Source: Elysia marginata
Taxonomy: Eukaryota; Mollusca; Gastropoda; Plakobranchidae
Assembly (NCBI GenBank): GCA_019649035.1
Contig: BMAT01012728.1
Location: 158,574 to 179,226 of the forward strand
DNA: 20,653 bases
Direction of reading: 5' to 3'
Shown here in pieces: positions 1-10,410 of the stretch (within the stretch, counting starts at the first letter, position 1; each line of letters opens with the position of its first letter). The position numbers and the translations under genes were made by a program. The notes below the pieces were generated by a model, which searched no databases, was not told the origin of the DNA, and saw nothing but the letters and a program-made list of their open reading frames with translations.

Positions 1-360
1 TTGAAAGGGTTGCGGGTGAGTAGCCAGTACTAGGTCAAATTCATTACCGGAAATCAGGTCAACATTAACTAACTCAATTTATCTCGATCAAGGGTGGTCG
101 ACTGGGGTTTCAGGGTCTGCAGAGGACCCGGGGAGAGCACGCTCTCAGTCTTACGCTAGCAACTCAGGGAGTCGGGGAGAGGCACGGCAGAGGCACGTAA
201 ACTGCCTAAGCAATTTTAATAATAGTCGATTGGTTTCGGTTGGCGTCAGTTTGAGACGAAACGTCTGAAAGGCGCCTAGATCTAGTTCCTTAGAAAATTA
301 CTCTTCAAACAACCCTTGAAACTTGAAGATCTGCGCAGCTAGAACATGCACACACCAGTT
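1..360 (+). other. GC-richer block with 82-codon open frame lacking ATG
   Basis: This block has visibly more G+C than the DNA to its right. One plus-strand frame stays open from about 20 to the TGA at 266-268, without an internal ATG, so it could only be translated as an internal exon or read by chance. Acceptor-like TTTCAG and CTGCAG sequences occur near 105-121, and a GTGAGT lies at 15-20 just outside the frame. The encoded stretch is rich in Ser, Arg, Gly and Asn and I do not recognise it. Short inverted repeats lie at 133-146 (GAGAGC/GCTCTC) and 254-266 (AGACG/CGTCT, loop AAA). It may equally be non-coding control DNA. Confidence 0.25.
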
Positions 361-2554
361 GTAATCCGAGCTCGATGAGCCAAAAGCAGTGCATAGTTAT
401 AACCTAAAAATCATCTTCTCTGCAAGTTTGCCTTTTCTAAGAAACGATTCAAAATGGTTTCAAAGGTCTGATGATCTTGCCTGATGAAAAGTCAAATTCA
501 GGCAATATATTGTTTTACCTTTAGCATATTTTCATAAGTAACTAACACGTGTTCTCGTGATTTTAGAGTTATCAAAATCGTCTAGCGCTTGATCATGAAA
601 ACTTACTAACACTATTACATCGCCGCAACTCCCTTTTTTTCCTTTAGCATGTCCAATTCTTATTAATGCTATTTTACTAATAAAAAATGCTTTACTTTTC
701 GTTATCTTCGCAAAGAAAACTCCCATGAATAATGGATGCGTGATAAAAACAGAACTTCCAAATTTTGGCCAAGAGTGTTGAATTTCCCGTCATGTAAAAT
801 AAAGTGTGATAAGCGAAAGTCCACGTCTCCATCCTTCCAGGAAATGTGGAACACGCGACTATTAACCGCAATTAAAACGATGTGGTTTTCGGCACTCACT
901 CACTCAAGCTTAACACACAAACTTAATCCCGGCATCCCTTCAGTCGACATTAAGATGGGGGTAAAGCCATTACAGCTGGACATTACAGCAAGCGGGTCAG
1001 TAGGAATAAATCTTGTCAGGTCACAACATAGATCATCGAATAAGACTATATTACTTACATTTAAAGTGTACAAGCACGAAACAGTTATGGGTAACAGTGA
1101 CTTGGGAAAAGTGAAGAAGTGGACACATGAGTGAGATGTCTAGAATACAAAATGAGGATTAAGAGAACTTCGCCCGTTAACCCAGAAATGTGCTTGCTAA
1201 TAGCAGCTAATACAATTGAATGCTCAAACCTAAGGGAAAACTTGGCCATAATTGTGTTCATTGATATTAAAGGAGAGGGCAAAAATGTCAATCATTCTTT
1301 AACATTGCATCCATCATTCCTTTTTCTATCGCCCGAAACGGGTAAGCATATAGATGCTCTTAATCGTTCATTGTTTCTTTTATTGGTAATGCTAGAGAAA
1401 TAAACAAATAACATCAATTAATGATGCAGCGAAATATATTGACACTTTCATTATATAAAATCAATATTCGAAGTAATACTTACAAGTATCATGAGATAAG
1501 ATCACTGGACCTCCCATTATGCAAATTGTATTCAAGCTGAAAGGCCTGTTGATTAGGGTGGCCTAGGTAAAAACAAAGAAGGCACACACACAGTCATATT
1601 TTAAAGCAAACTTATTGTAATGCAGGGTTTGAGGCCAAACAGAGAAATCAATTTTGTGACGATTTTGATACACAGCTTTAGTCATCCCCAAGCCGTTCGC
1701 ATAAATCATGATTTTTTTAAATTGAATTATGCAAAATTTTCAGTTATTATTTCGAAAGTTTGACTAAATTTTACAGTATTGCAAATCGTTTCAGGCTATC
1801 TGAAGGGTTGTGCCATGTTTAGGTAAATGATTTTATGCTTTTTGTACCCAGCAAACAACTTTGCATAACTTTAAAATTGTCTTTGTATAAACCTATGGTT
1901 ATTAATGCGTGTTTTTTTTTTGTTATGTTGCTAGCTGCATTATTATGTATTTATGATAAACTAAAATGTTCGCATTAAAATGTTTGAGCTTTATTAAACA
2001 TACGTGCAAAAAAATTAAAGCACTTGAAATTTTAAAATTAGCTTTTTTCCCGAAAATAAGTTGAGGAGTCGTAAAGAGATGGACAGAAGGCAAATTATGA
2101 GTTTATTACATTTGGAAATACTGGTCTATGTCCTCAGCTTGGTAGAAGTTATGATGACCTGTTGATAGAAGATACTGAAAGTATAAAATGTTGCCTTTTT
2201 AAATACATAATTGTTCGGAAGTATGGTGAACAATAGCCAAATACGATTTATAAAAAAAACCCCGCAAAAACATGTTGGTGATTTTAACTGAAGGTTTATT
2301 GATGTTAGATACAGAGGATTTGATAAAGTTTGAAAGATTTGCTTTTTTGTATTTTTTCAGTTGTTTTGTCTTGTTTTAAAAAAATATGCGTCTTTAATCG
2401 TCAAAGAAACACACAGTAACTGAATCAATAGCCTAGCAACAAATTGGCGACAGTTAAATTACTTTTTGTTGTACTATTCATTCTTCTGTTTTAAAGTTTT
2501 GTAGCGAAAAAAAAACGGTAGAATTTGTAAAGTGAAAATTTGGTGTCAGAAACT
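361..2554. other. AT-rich DNA, no gene recognised
   Basis: I see no gene, repeat family or RNA here. The longest plus-strand open frame in the window lies at 736-1134 (132 codons), followed by a GTG-started frame at 1131-1403. Both encode compositions expected from translated AT-rich DNA, show no domain or motif I know, and lack any splice or start context that would single them out. T-runs near 1911-1921 and A-runs are the only low-complexity features. Confidence 0.5.
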
Positions 2555-2624
2555 GACAGAAAGAGAGAGCGGGGGGAGGGAGACAGAGATAGAGAGAGAG
2601 AGAGAGCGAGAAAAGGAAGAAAAG
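2555..2624 (+). repeat. GA-rich purine tract / (GA)n microsatellite
   Basis: The plus strand is almost entirely purine over about 70 bases. It contains a G-run at 2571-2580 and a pure (AG)8 core at about 2591-2606. Minus-strand frames through it give runs of Ser/Leu and are artefacts. Confidence 0.9.
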
Positions 2625-3002
2625 TTTATTGTTTATGACATTCTTTTCAAGTACATGTAGCATGTTTAGTTGGGAGTTACTTACAGAGCTTAGAAAAAAC
2701 TTTCTTTCCTTTTGAGTTCTCTTAAACGAATAAAATGTTAAAATAGTGTCTCAGTATTTTTTTCTTTAGCTTGAATCAGTTTAAATTGAAAAGCAAGCAG
2801 CGCTAACTTTTCCAGGAAGTGATGTTTATGTTTCAAATCTGAATCAAGTGCTTAACATTTGATCTAGAATTTTCAGACAAGCATGTTTTGCCGTTTCATT
2901 GCTTTCTTGCCGTTTAGACCAACTGCCTTAAGTACAATTAGTGTGCTGAAAAAAATTAACCTTGATATTTAAGGTATTTTATTCTAATTTTCTCGATTAA
3001 AA
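2625..3002. other. AT-rich DNA, nothing recognised
   Basis: No open frame with protein character, no repeat and no RNA signal is seen in this gap. Confidence 0.5.
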
Positions 3003-3660
3003 ATGTTTTGAGTCTGAGCTAGATGGCTCATGGAACGCAGTTGAGGAGTTTGGTCGTCTCCGCCGAGCTTTTCAAAGAGAAAAATCGTAACGAGAGATTC
3101 ATCTTACATCCGTGAATGTCGTGTATAATCTGTTACTTTAAAACTGACTCAGACATAGGGAAACATCAAGGCTTTTATTCTGCTAACGTGACCAATTGAA
3201 TCACGCAGAATCCAACAGCTTCTGATATGCCAGGAAGCTATCAAGCCTGGTGCCAGACATTGTTGAAATCCCCAATAGACAAACACACAGAGTAGCTGTA
3301 GGACCATCACGCCCCGATGATCCCTCGCTGATGTGGGTCTAGCTATGGCCAAGACAGACATGAGAAGGGCAATTAATCTGACCCCTGCATGCATTATTGA
3401 TCATTAAGACCTGAGACGGCAGAGGTCAGTCCGAACTCCTTGAGACTGGTACGCTGGATGGAGTGAGTGACCCAGGGAGAGAGAACTGCTGCTGATGATG
3501 AGCCCAGCACTGGGTTTCAGTCTCGTGCAATAGGATTAGATGAGGAGGCGGGCTGGGTGAAGAGGAAGGGTTAGGAAAGGGGCAATTTAAGAGATGCAGG
3601 ACAGGCATTGAGTCATGGCTGGCTGTTAATGAGGCGGAGAAGAAGTAAGCTTGTTAAGGG
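3003..3660. promoter_or_regulatory. Candidate non-coding control block
   Basis: Base composition shifts to balanced or GC-richer sequence and known factor-binding words are dense. There is an AP-1 word TGAGTCA at 3609-3615. Nuclear-receptor half-sites occur at 3379-3385 (TGACCCC) and 3423-3428 (AGGTCA). Homeodomain-type AATTAA/CATTAA words lie near 3371 and 3403. Several G-runs occur between 3547 and 3582. The block stands out from AT-rich flanks, as conserved enhancers often do, but conservation cannot be seen from one sequence. It overlaps a minus-strand open frame at 3149-3394, so coding use is the alternative. Confidence 0.3.
3149..3394 (-). CDS. Possible small secreted or membrane protein, unrecognised
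   Basis: This is an 81-codon minus-strand frame from ATG at 3394 to TGA at 3149. The first 23 residues look like a secretory signal. A short N-terminus with one Arg is followed by a 12-residue hydrophobic run (LIALLMSVLAIA), then a polar RPTSA ending that would suit signal peptidase. A second hydrophobic stretch spans about residues 30-45 and contains one of three cysteines. I recognise no family. There is no obvious promoter, and the 81 residues may represent a first exon, a whole small protein or chance. The frame sits in the GC-richer block 3003-3660, which could instead be regulatory. Confidence is low because single-sequence evidence of this kind often fails. Confidence 0.2.
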   Translation of the reverse strand: MHAGVRLIALLMSVLAIARPTSARDHRGVMVLQLLCVFVYWGFQQCLAPGLIASWHIRSCWILRDSIGHVSRIKALMFPYV

Positions 3661-5187
3661 CGAGAAAATCCCTGTTTTCTTTCCCCGTTCAGATTTCGGC
3701 CATTAAATATGAGGAGACTGCGCTGGAGGGTGTGGCAATTTGAAAAAAAAAAGCATGAAAAAGGGGAAAATTGGGAAGATGTTACGGCCTGATTTGTAGA
3801 GATAAAGAGAAGTATGCGAGCTAAAACAAAAGCAGTGAGTGTCAAGATTACAAACATTGAGTGTATCTTCAGAGACTCGTAATACCAAACATTCTAAGTT
3901 CAATGATATTACAGGTTTGTTCATAAACAAAGACTTTGGATCCATTGTTCCTTCACCCACAAACCTTTGTGCTTTATTTCTTAAAAACTTCTGATAAATT
4001 GTTTTACATTTGACACTGAAAACTAAAAGACACTCAATAAATATTCCAAATTCTCAAAATTTTTAGATGCACAAAGACCAACAAACCTCATAGATTTAGC
4101 ACAAACAATCATACGGCAGATCAGCCTAGCGTTGGTGCATCCAGTTTTTCTTCTCAACTTACTTTCAATGATGAACACAGATGAATACTACCAGCGAAAG
4201 ATTTGGTTAATCTAACACAGATCGTGCTTTAGTAACCATAAGTTTACACGGTAGGATGTGAATATGTTTTGGAGATAGTTAAAAGTCCACACACACACTA
4301 TGACTTCATGTTTTATTAGAGGACCCCATTGACAACATTATTAGAATAAAAAGCAACCTTCTTGATAGCAACTATAACAATTTTGCATCATCGCTACAGT
4401 TTACCTTTATTGAAAAGTCTTAATACTTTTCTCACTAGCTTCTCCGTGACTTTTTAAGAGAAATGTCTCTGTGAGCTTTGGAACGAGCTGCTCTTTAAAG
4501 TTTTCGACTAGAGTGCAGGGCTAAAGGCACACTTCCTGCAATGTTATCTGATATCGTTTCAATGTAAAGCAAGATAAGTGTGTTTACAACATTAGATATT
4601 GCTTCAATGTGCTCTTCATTACAGACAAAACGACTGTCTGGGTTGCTCTGACATGCTCAGAAAGTTTACACGGTGTTTTCACTTTTTAAACTTAATTTAA
4701 AACCTGGTTTCGGCCTTCATTTGTCAGCACGTCGTTATGTCTGAGATGCGTGCATTACCCACGGAAATTAGGCTCGTTTTTTCCTCGACCTGGCTCTTTC
4801 TGTCAACTCGTTTTGAATCTTTTCCTCTTTTTTATGCCGCCTGAAATCCAATGATAAAGTGAAATATTGTTTCGTAAGAACTTTACATGCAATACATTCT
4901 TTTAAAATTTAATTCCCAGAATGATGAAGAGATCTTGCAACACTCAGTCTTAAGTCTATTCAAAAGGAAAAAATTGCAACATATTCAAATTCATCTCTTA
5001 TTCTTAGAGTGAAAAATTGGATAAGGCGCATGAAACCTCCTAAAACACATAACTGAATCTATCGTAGATTTATAAATCTTTGCACTTTCTGTCTTGCGGC
5101 AGTCCTATTGCTATGATGGTTAAAGTGCCTTCTCTTTAGGTCACACAGACACATACAAACTCTCTTTATTCATTCATTTAGCTTCAA
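3661..5187. other. AT-rich DNA, no gene recognised
   Basis: No credible open frame or repeat family is seen. GATA-type words (TTATCT, GATATC, GATAAG) cluster loosely around 4542-4577 among the words GTTTCAATGT and GCTTCAATGT. This is too weak to annotate as a control element. Confidence 0.45.
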
Positions 5188-5213
5188 CTCTCTCTCTCTC
5201 TCTCTCTCTCTCT
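5188..5213 (+). repeat. (CT)13 microsatellite
   Basis: There is a pure CT dinucleotide run, 13 units long, flanked by AT-rich DNA. Confidence 0.95.
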
Positions 5214-7002
5214 TTGGTAATCTTCAGACGTTCTTTTTCTGTTCTTGTTTGTTTTTTGTATGTATCTCTCTTCCTCTATCCTAATCAAATAAATGATAAA
5301 GCTGTTTAATCAACTGCCAGAATCAATGACTCGCTTTCCTTTGATTTAATTACTTTTTATACGCCAACTTGTACGGTACTCATTCCAAGTTTATACAGCA
5401 ATATCATGTATAAATACAAAATGGAAATAGGAATTACTTTTTTTTACTCTTTAGTTCAAGAATCACTGTTTAGTTAGGCAAAATAATCGTTTATGTCTGA
5501 TTTTTTTTCCTGTTGCTTGCACATAAAACACGCACTCATTCAATTCTGGATATTTCAGGTGCATCACATTTTTTTTGTATTACATACACATTTACCTTGA
5601 ACCGATCAGTGAAACTGTAAAAACCTTATTGAAATCTAACGACACTTACCCAAACCACAAAAGCAAACAAGCTGAACTACCGAGTAAGTCAACTAAATGG
5701 TACATGAGTATTATATTGATTTATAATAAATAATATATTTGTTAAAATCGTAATCAATAACGTACAAACAAATTTGATACCATTATTTTTTAAGTATGGG
5801 CGGATCTAGTGAAAAAGTCAACTTGAAATAGAGGTTTTGATTCTGACTGATATATTGGTAGCTTAGATTTCTAACCTTCATGGTGATACCTATAAGTGCC
5901 AGTTGTGGGGAGCTGCTGCTCTTGTATAGTGACTACATACAACAGTCTACTACAAGGACATACTCCAGGCGAGAGAGCAGTCAGGTGTAAGTTCTCCATT
6001 ACAACATCACCCTGAAACTTACGCCATATAGAGATGATGAAACGTCGTCCTTCCTTCACAGGCAATTGTCGCCATTCTTTTTATACTTTAATTGTACAAT
6101 AATGTTAATATCCAGTTTATTGGCTGTTTCGTGCTTACCCACCGTCTACAGTTTGGGCACCATGAAAGGCTGGTTTCGTCGCCAGTAAGCTAAAAAGACC
6201 GTTACATACACTGTATTCATATGTGAAGTACTTAAAGACCCCAAACACTCCTTTTTATTGCTTCACGAGATCTTCTGAAGTGGATTTGTAGACTAAAGAC
6301 TTCTGAATAGAGAGTAAAGTTTGACGGGGTGTCGTTTTGCTTCGATGAATTTGTAGTGACAAAATGTTAGAAAATTTGATTCGCGGCAAACTGTACGACA
6401 GCGACTTTGTCCTCGTGTTTGACGAGAGTTCTTTGAATGCGTTTGTTTCATGACATGATAAGGGCAATAATATTTACTCTTGTTTTTATTGTTAATATTA
6501 GGCATCCAATTATATTACATGTTCTTTTAGATGTTTTGTGTAAATCCTATAACAAGGAATTCAGGAAAAAATAGAAGTTGGGGTTCCAGTGTCCCTTGAA
6601 ATTTTACAGCACAACAGTCGGATCTTTGTTATCATTTTGAATTTTTCTTATAAATTGTCCGTCTTAAAATTACAGCTCTGAAGAAATTGGTATCAAACCT
6701 GAAACACCTTACATGTTCGACTATAATTTGAAGCCTAAATTCAGAGTTTCAGATGTAATACAAAATATGTAAATATAAATTCAAGGCTAATCTTTATACG
6801 TTATCAAAAGGTATTAATTTAGCAACTTCAGATTACTCGTAGGTTACAATGAAAATATATTATGGGACGATTATCAGATATTTCAAAGCAATCAAACTTG
6901 CGTTTGCTACGTTCTCATCACACATAAAAGTCAAATCGAAAGCTCTTGGGAGATAAAAATAACGTTGAAACAACTCTTTTGTTTCAAACTTTAAAATTCT
7001 GC
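5214..7002. other. AT-rich DNA, no gene recognised
   Basis: The block 5870-6065 is slightly GC-richer and carries a 64-codon minus-strand frame (5871-6065) that I do not recognise. Overlapping minus-strand frames at 6255-6505 likewise show no domain. Neither has splice-site or start context that would support annotation. The remainder is plain AT-rich sequence. Confidence 0.45.
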
Positions 7003-7026
7003 ATGTATTATATAATGTATTATATA
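7003..7026 (+). repeat. Tandem duplication of a 12-bp AT-rich unit
   Basis: ATGTATTATATA occurs twice, head to tail and without mismatch, at 7003-7014 and 7015-7026. Confidence 0.85.
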
Positions 7027-7114
7027 TTTTATAAAACAAACGAGAGATATCAAATACCTGTGATATTTCTAGTTCGAAGTTTCTCTTAAACTTAACCGAA
7101 TCATTCATTTTAGG

Positions 7115-7500
7115 TAAGGTGATCTGCTTTCAGCAATTCAACACAACATTATGTGGCCATGACGAAAGCACGACGGAACACTGAGGGTGAGAAAAAGTGA
7201 CCTAAGTGAAGACCGGTCACCAAGCATGGCGAACTCCAGGTCTATTTCCTGTCATTAATCAATGTCCTTAGCTGGTCAATTAAAGTGTTGACTATTTCCT
7301 CAAGTGTATCTGGTAGTATCAGCGAGTTGACATCGTGTGGACGTTGGGAGTGTGACTGAGTGAATACGTGAACTAAAACTGTGACTCTAGGCGGCGGGCT
7401 GCTCATCATTGATTGTGCATCTTGTTAATCAGCTGACTCGAAACTGCTCACAAAGCGGCATTCACAGTCATGCCAACTGAGTCTTCAGCTCCTTTCTTTT
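7115..7500. promoter_or_regulatory. Candidate non-coding control block
   Basis: This GC-balanced block between AT-rich flanks has no useful open frame in any register. It contains AATCAATG at 7257-7264 and its inverse CATTGATT at 7407-7414, words recognised by Onecut/PBX-Hox type factors. It also holds GACCGGTC at 7211-7218, close to a Grainyhead-type palindrome, and an E-box CAGCTG followed by GACTCG near 7431-7440. The motif density and absence of coding potential resemble a developmental enhancer. That reading is inference; only the words themselves are seen. Confidence 0.3.
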
Positions 7501-8294
7501 ACAGGACATGCACATTATTTTTATACTGCAGAACATGTAAACTTTCTTTAAGTGCCTTTGTGTCTTAAGTTTAATGTAACTGTAAGTGATAAACTACTGT
7601 GATCATCATACCGGATTGATAATTATTCAGAAAGCCAATATTGCTTGATTTATCCGATTTTTTTCCAAAGAGATTTACAATCTTGTGAGCGTTGTTGATT
7701 CTTAGATATTGTCTATCATGGAATAAATTAACTTATGTCCTTCTAAAGTATAGTTAACAACTTTTTTTACCTGATTATGAATAAACCAATTATCTGTAAC
7801 ATACAAACTATGAAACCAAAATAGACGACTAAAGTATATCGGCATAAATGTAATGATACAAATCAGTAACGTTTTGTAAGTTTCGCATGACCACAGCAGC
7901 AGCTTTGATTCTGGAGACTACCTAATCGTATTGGTGTTTGTTTCTCAGCATTCATCTTAAACAAGCAATGCTGTTAAACTGATCATCAACATGGGCTGGA
8001 AGTCGTCGATTTATTATGCATACCACATAGTTTAGTTGAGAGCTAGTAGATTTAATTCGTAGAATAGAAAAGCAAAGATTTTTATATTAAACTAATTAAA
8101 CAAGCTACTGACACCGTACAATTCTTAAATGTACGGAAACGAAAATAGAAACGAAGGGCCCATAGCAACCAACATTTTTAAACAGTTAACGTAAAAATCG
8201 AGATCAGGAAACTGTTACAGAAAACTAGCGGATCAATCTCTTCTAGTTCTGCTTGTATTTTCCTCAATTTCCGATTAAAGAGACAGATTTGTTG
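7501..8294. other. AT-rich DNA, nothing recognised
   Basis: There are no open frames with protein character, no repeat array and no RNA gene. Only short homopolymer runs are present. Confidence 0.5.
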
Positions 8295-8515
8295 ACATCA
8301 TTTTATGATCGCGCCTGGCCTTGGACTGAAGGGATTGACCAGTCATCATAAGCCTGGGGTTTGTGTAGGAGGACGCTGCTCGAGCCTGTTACGGGACTCG
8401 CTTGACCTCGGTCTAATCAGGACACGGCTTACAAGATGTCCACTGGAAGTGTTTCAACTCCAGAGGCTGGCCCACTCGGTTCACTCGGCGCAAGGAAATC
8501 ACTAAGTTGACTAGT
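8295..8515. other. GC-richer block, coding or regulatory unclear
   Basis: About 220 bases are clearly GC-richer than both flanks. A plus-strand frame from ATG at 8305 to the stop at 8503-8505 (66 codons) covers most of it. It has no recognised domain, and the ATG lies in a poor start context. I see no convincing acceptor in front of it or donor after it. The sharp composition edges suggest selection of some kind, either a conserved non-coding element or an exon whose boundaries I cannot place. Confidence 0.25.
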
Positions 8516-8644
8516 TTGATGACGAATTAGTTAGGGTAAAACGTTGGCCTGTTTCTTTAAATAGAACATCGGCAACCAAATTTCTTATGCGCTTTTTATC
8601 ATCACTTACGTTGCGGGCGTTCAGTTTAATACCTAATACAGGAA

Positions 8645-8800
8645 AGGTAGGGATTTAAATGTCTTTAAAGAGTAGATCAAGAAAAATAGGGGAAAATAGG
8701 GGGGGGGGGATTAAAGGTATGATCAAGAGCCATGTTAATGAGAGAAAAATGAAAAAAATGGGAAACGAAGTGGAGGAGGTGGGGTGGAGGTCGAAAAAAA
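8645..8800 (+). repeat. Purine-rich, G-run-rich stretch with possible G-quadruplex
   Basis: The plus strand is largely purine. GGGG at 8689-8692 is followed after six bases by an uninterrupted run of 11 G at 8699-8709. A second G-rich segment of closely spaced GG/GGGG runs lies at 8771-8790. Four G-tracts can be drawn from the first cluster, so a quadruplex is possible. A 76-codon open frame through the stretch (8659-8889) is Lys/Arg/Gly-rich because of composition and is not annotated. Confidence 0.6.
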
Positions 8801-9040
8801 ATTTGATGTATATATTGAGAAACAAAACATATTTTACCTCAAAGGAAACGTGTCACAGGGGTAGAAAGAGAATAGTTGAAAATATTTGAATATACATGTA
8901 ATACTATTTTTTTTTCAACCTCAGTCTTCCAGTGTAGTTTCTTCATTGCCATATTGAAAATTGGATGGCAGCAGATATAAACCTAGTTGGTAAAATTTTT
9001 ATTTGATACATGTAGTTGTATGAACAGCAACCTTGTCTAG

Positions 9041-9360
9041 GGGGTAGCGTGGCAGAGTGGTTAGCGCGTTGGGCTTGAGATCTGGATGTTGCGGGTTTGC
9101 TTCCCGACCATGTCATGTTGGAATTGCCTTGGGAAAGCAATTTACCCTAACCAGTCCATCCACCTGTAAAGTGGGTACCTCGCTAAAGGCAGTGCTTGAA
9201 ATTTGTGTAGTGTTAGTATTTGAACGCCTAACAGGCTGCTGTACTGTAATGCTTTGAAATGTGAGTTCAATTTGCTCTGGCGTGTATAGATAGGCCGGCT
9301 GGGGTAAATATGCAAAGTGATGAGGCTGCCTTCGGCAATGGAGGACTCTAAACATATTTG
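9041..9360 (+). mobile_element. tRNA-derived SINE
   Basis: The left part is a decayed tRNA-like head. The RNA polymerase III A box TGGCAGAGTGG is at 9050-9060. The B box is at 9094-9104 (GGTTTGCTTCC, two changes from GGTTCGANTCC), with a T-stem that pairs at four of five positions (9092-9095 with 9103-9106). The anticodon stem is mostly G.T pairs and the acceptor stem does not close, so it is not a working tRNA. The body that follows (about 9126-9180) carries the words CCTTGGGAAAGC, TTTACCC and GTGGGTACCT. This pattern is familiar from tRNA-derived SINEs with a shared central domain in molluscs and other invertebrates. A small TGCC/GGCA hairpin lies at 9327-9337 near the 3' end, and a T-rich tail follows. 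I could not identify target-site duplications, so the right edge is approximate and the family name is left open. Confidence 0.85.
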
Positions 9361-10410
9361 TTTTATTTACTTATTAACTAGTTGGTTTGTTAAGAACGAT
9401 CACATCTTCAAACGGCATCAAATACATCTATAATACTGCTTTTTGAGCAGATTAATACCTTTTGTCCGAAATCGCTTAGCAAGCTCCTTTAAATCTAACA
9501 ATTGCTGCTGTGGTAGCACAATCTAATACAGTGTAAAAACTGTCTTTACTTCCATGAAACAATGACTTTTTCAATGAATATTTTATTACGTTATGATAAA
9601 ATCCATTGTGTTCTGCTTTCATTGCTGTAAAATGAGGGTTATAATTTTTAAAATTAACAAAAGATACAAGCAAAAATTTGACACAGGTGAATAAATGCAT
9701 ACCCACGAAAATATGTCAATGCTTAAAGCATAACAATTGCATTGCCAGAGCGAAAGTGCATGTTATCGAAATGATAAGCTGAAATTTTACAAGTTCTAAC
9801 GATGCTTATAAACTTTTAACTTTTATTTTTGTTTCGTTTCTTTTAGAAACTTGTCTAGACAAGTACATATGCTCTCCCCATGCAATCTCTACCTCTATAT
9901 CTTGATACAAACAAAAGATGTGAGAGAAATTTCCAAGACTTAGGCTCTGCTTACTGACATTTATACCTTGCATAATGCACAAAAAATAAGTTGTGCTTAT
10001 AGAATTGAGTTTTTTAAACTTTGCATTTATCCAACGAAAGACCCCACCTCAGCGGGTGTTCTATCATTTGACAACAAAGTCAACATCTTTTTACCAAAGC
10101 ATTTCGAACAACAACAAAAACAACTTTAAAACATTACCGTTGAAATGCTTTCGCGCTTGAATACTGGTTTTCTCATGCACGAAGACGACGATGGTTTTTT
10201 ATTTGAAATTACATAGCTTCAAATGACTGAACTTTGACATCTAGCTATATGAGTTGCGATAAAAAAAAAAGCTGGCTCTCCTTTCTTTGGAATGCTTTCA
10301 GTAATAATTTTTCAAAGTCAAACATAACAATATATCTCGCGAAGTGTACAAAAAGCATTGTGAAAGAGGAAAAGAGAAAGGACGATAGAGATTATGTTTT
10401 AACACACTAC
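9361..10410. other. AT-rich DNA, no gene recognised
   Basis: No credible coding region is seen. The only structured site is a 16-bp palindrome at 9849-9864, listed separately. A-runs occur at 10261-10270. Confidence 0.5.
9849..9864. promoter_or_regulatory. 16-bp perfect palindrome containing a SMAD-type element
   Basis: ACTTGTCTAGACAAGT is identical to its reverse complement. Its centre, GTCTAGAC (9853-9860), is the classical palindromic SMAD-binding element of TGF-beta/BMP signalling. No other regulatory context is visible nearby. A 16-bp palindrome is expected by chance roughly once in several windows of this size, so function is only possible. Confidence 0.3.

Noticed and set aside
736-1403. 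Two slightly overlapping plus-strand frames resembling a small operon
   Set aside because: The second starts with GTG, neither has a recognised domain, and the rest of the window is animal-type DNA where such frames arise by chance.
6860-7108. Minus-strand 82-codon frame with a donor-like CAG/GTATTT inside
   Set aside because: It is very AT-rich, has no recognised domain, and the donor is weak. There is no acceptor or partner exon.
9050-9072. Strong likeness to the mature miR-34 sequence
   Set aside because: The similarity lies in the tRNA A-box region of the SINE, the miRNA seed has a mismatch, and no precursor hairpin surrounds it.
9041-9111. Intact tRNA gene
   Set aside because: The acceptor stem does not close, the anticodon stem is mostly G.T pairs and the B box is altered. 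The 3' continuation is a SINE body.
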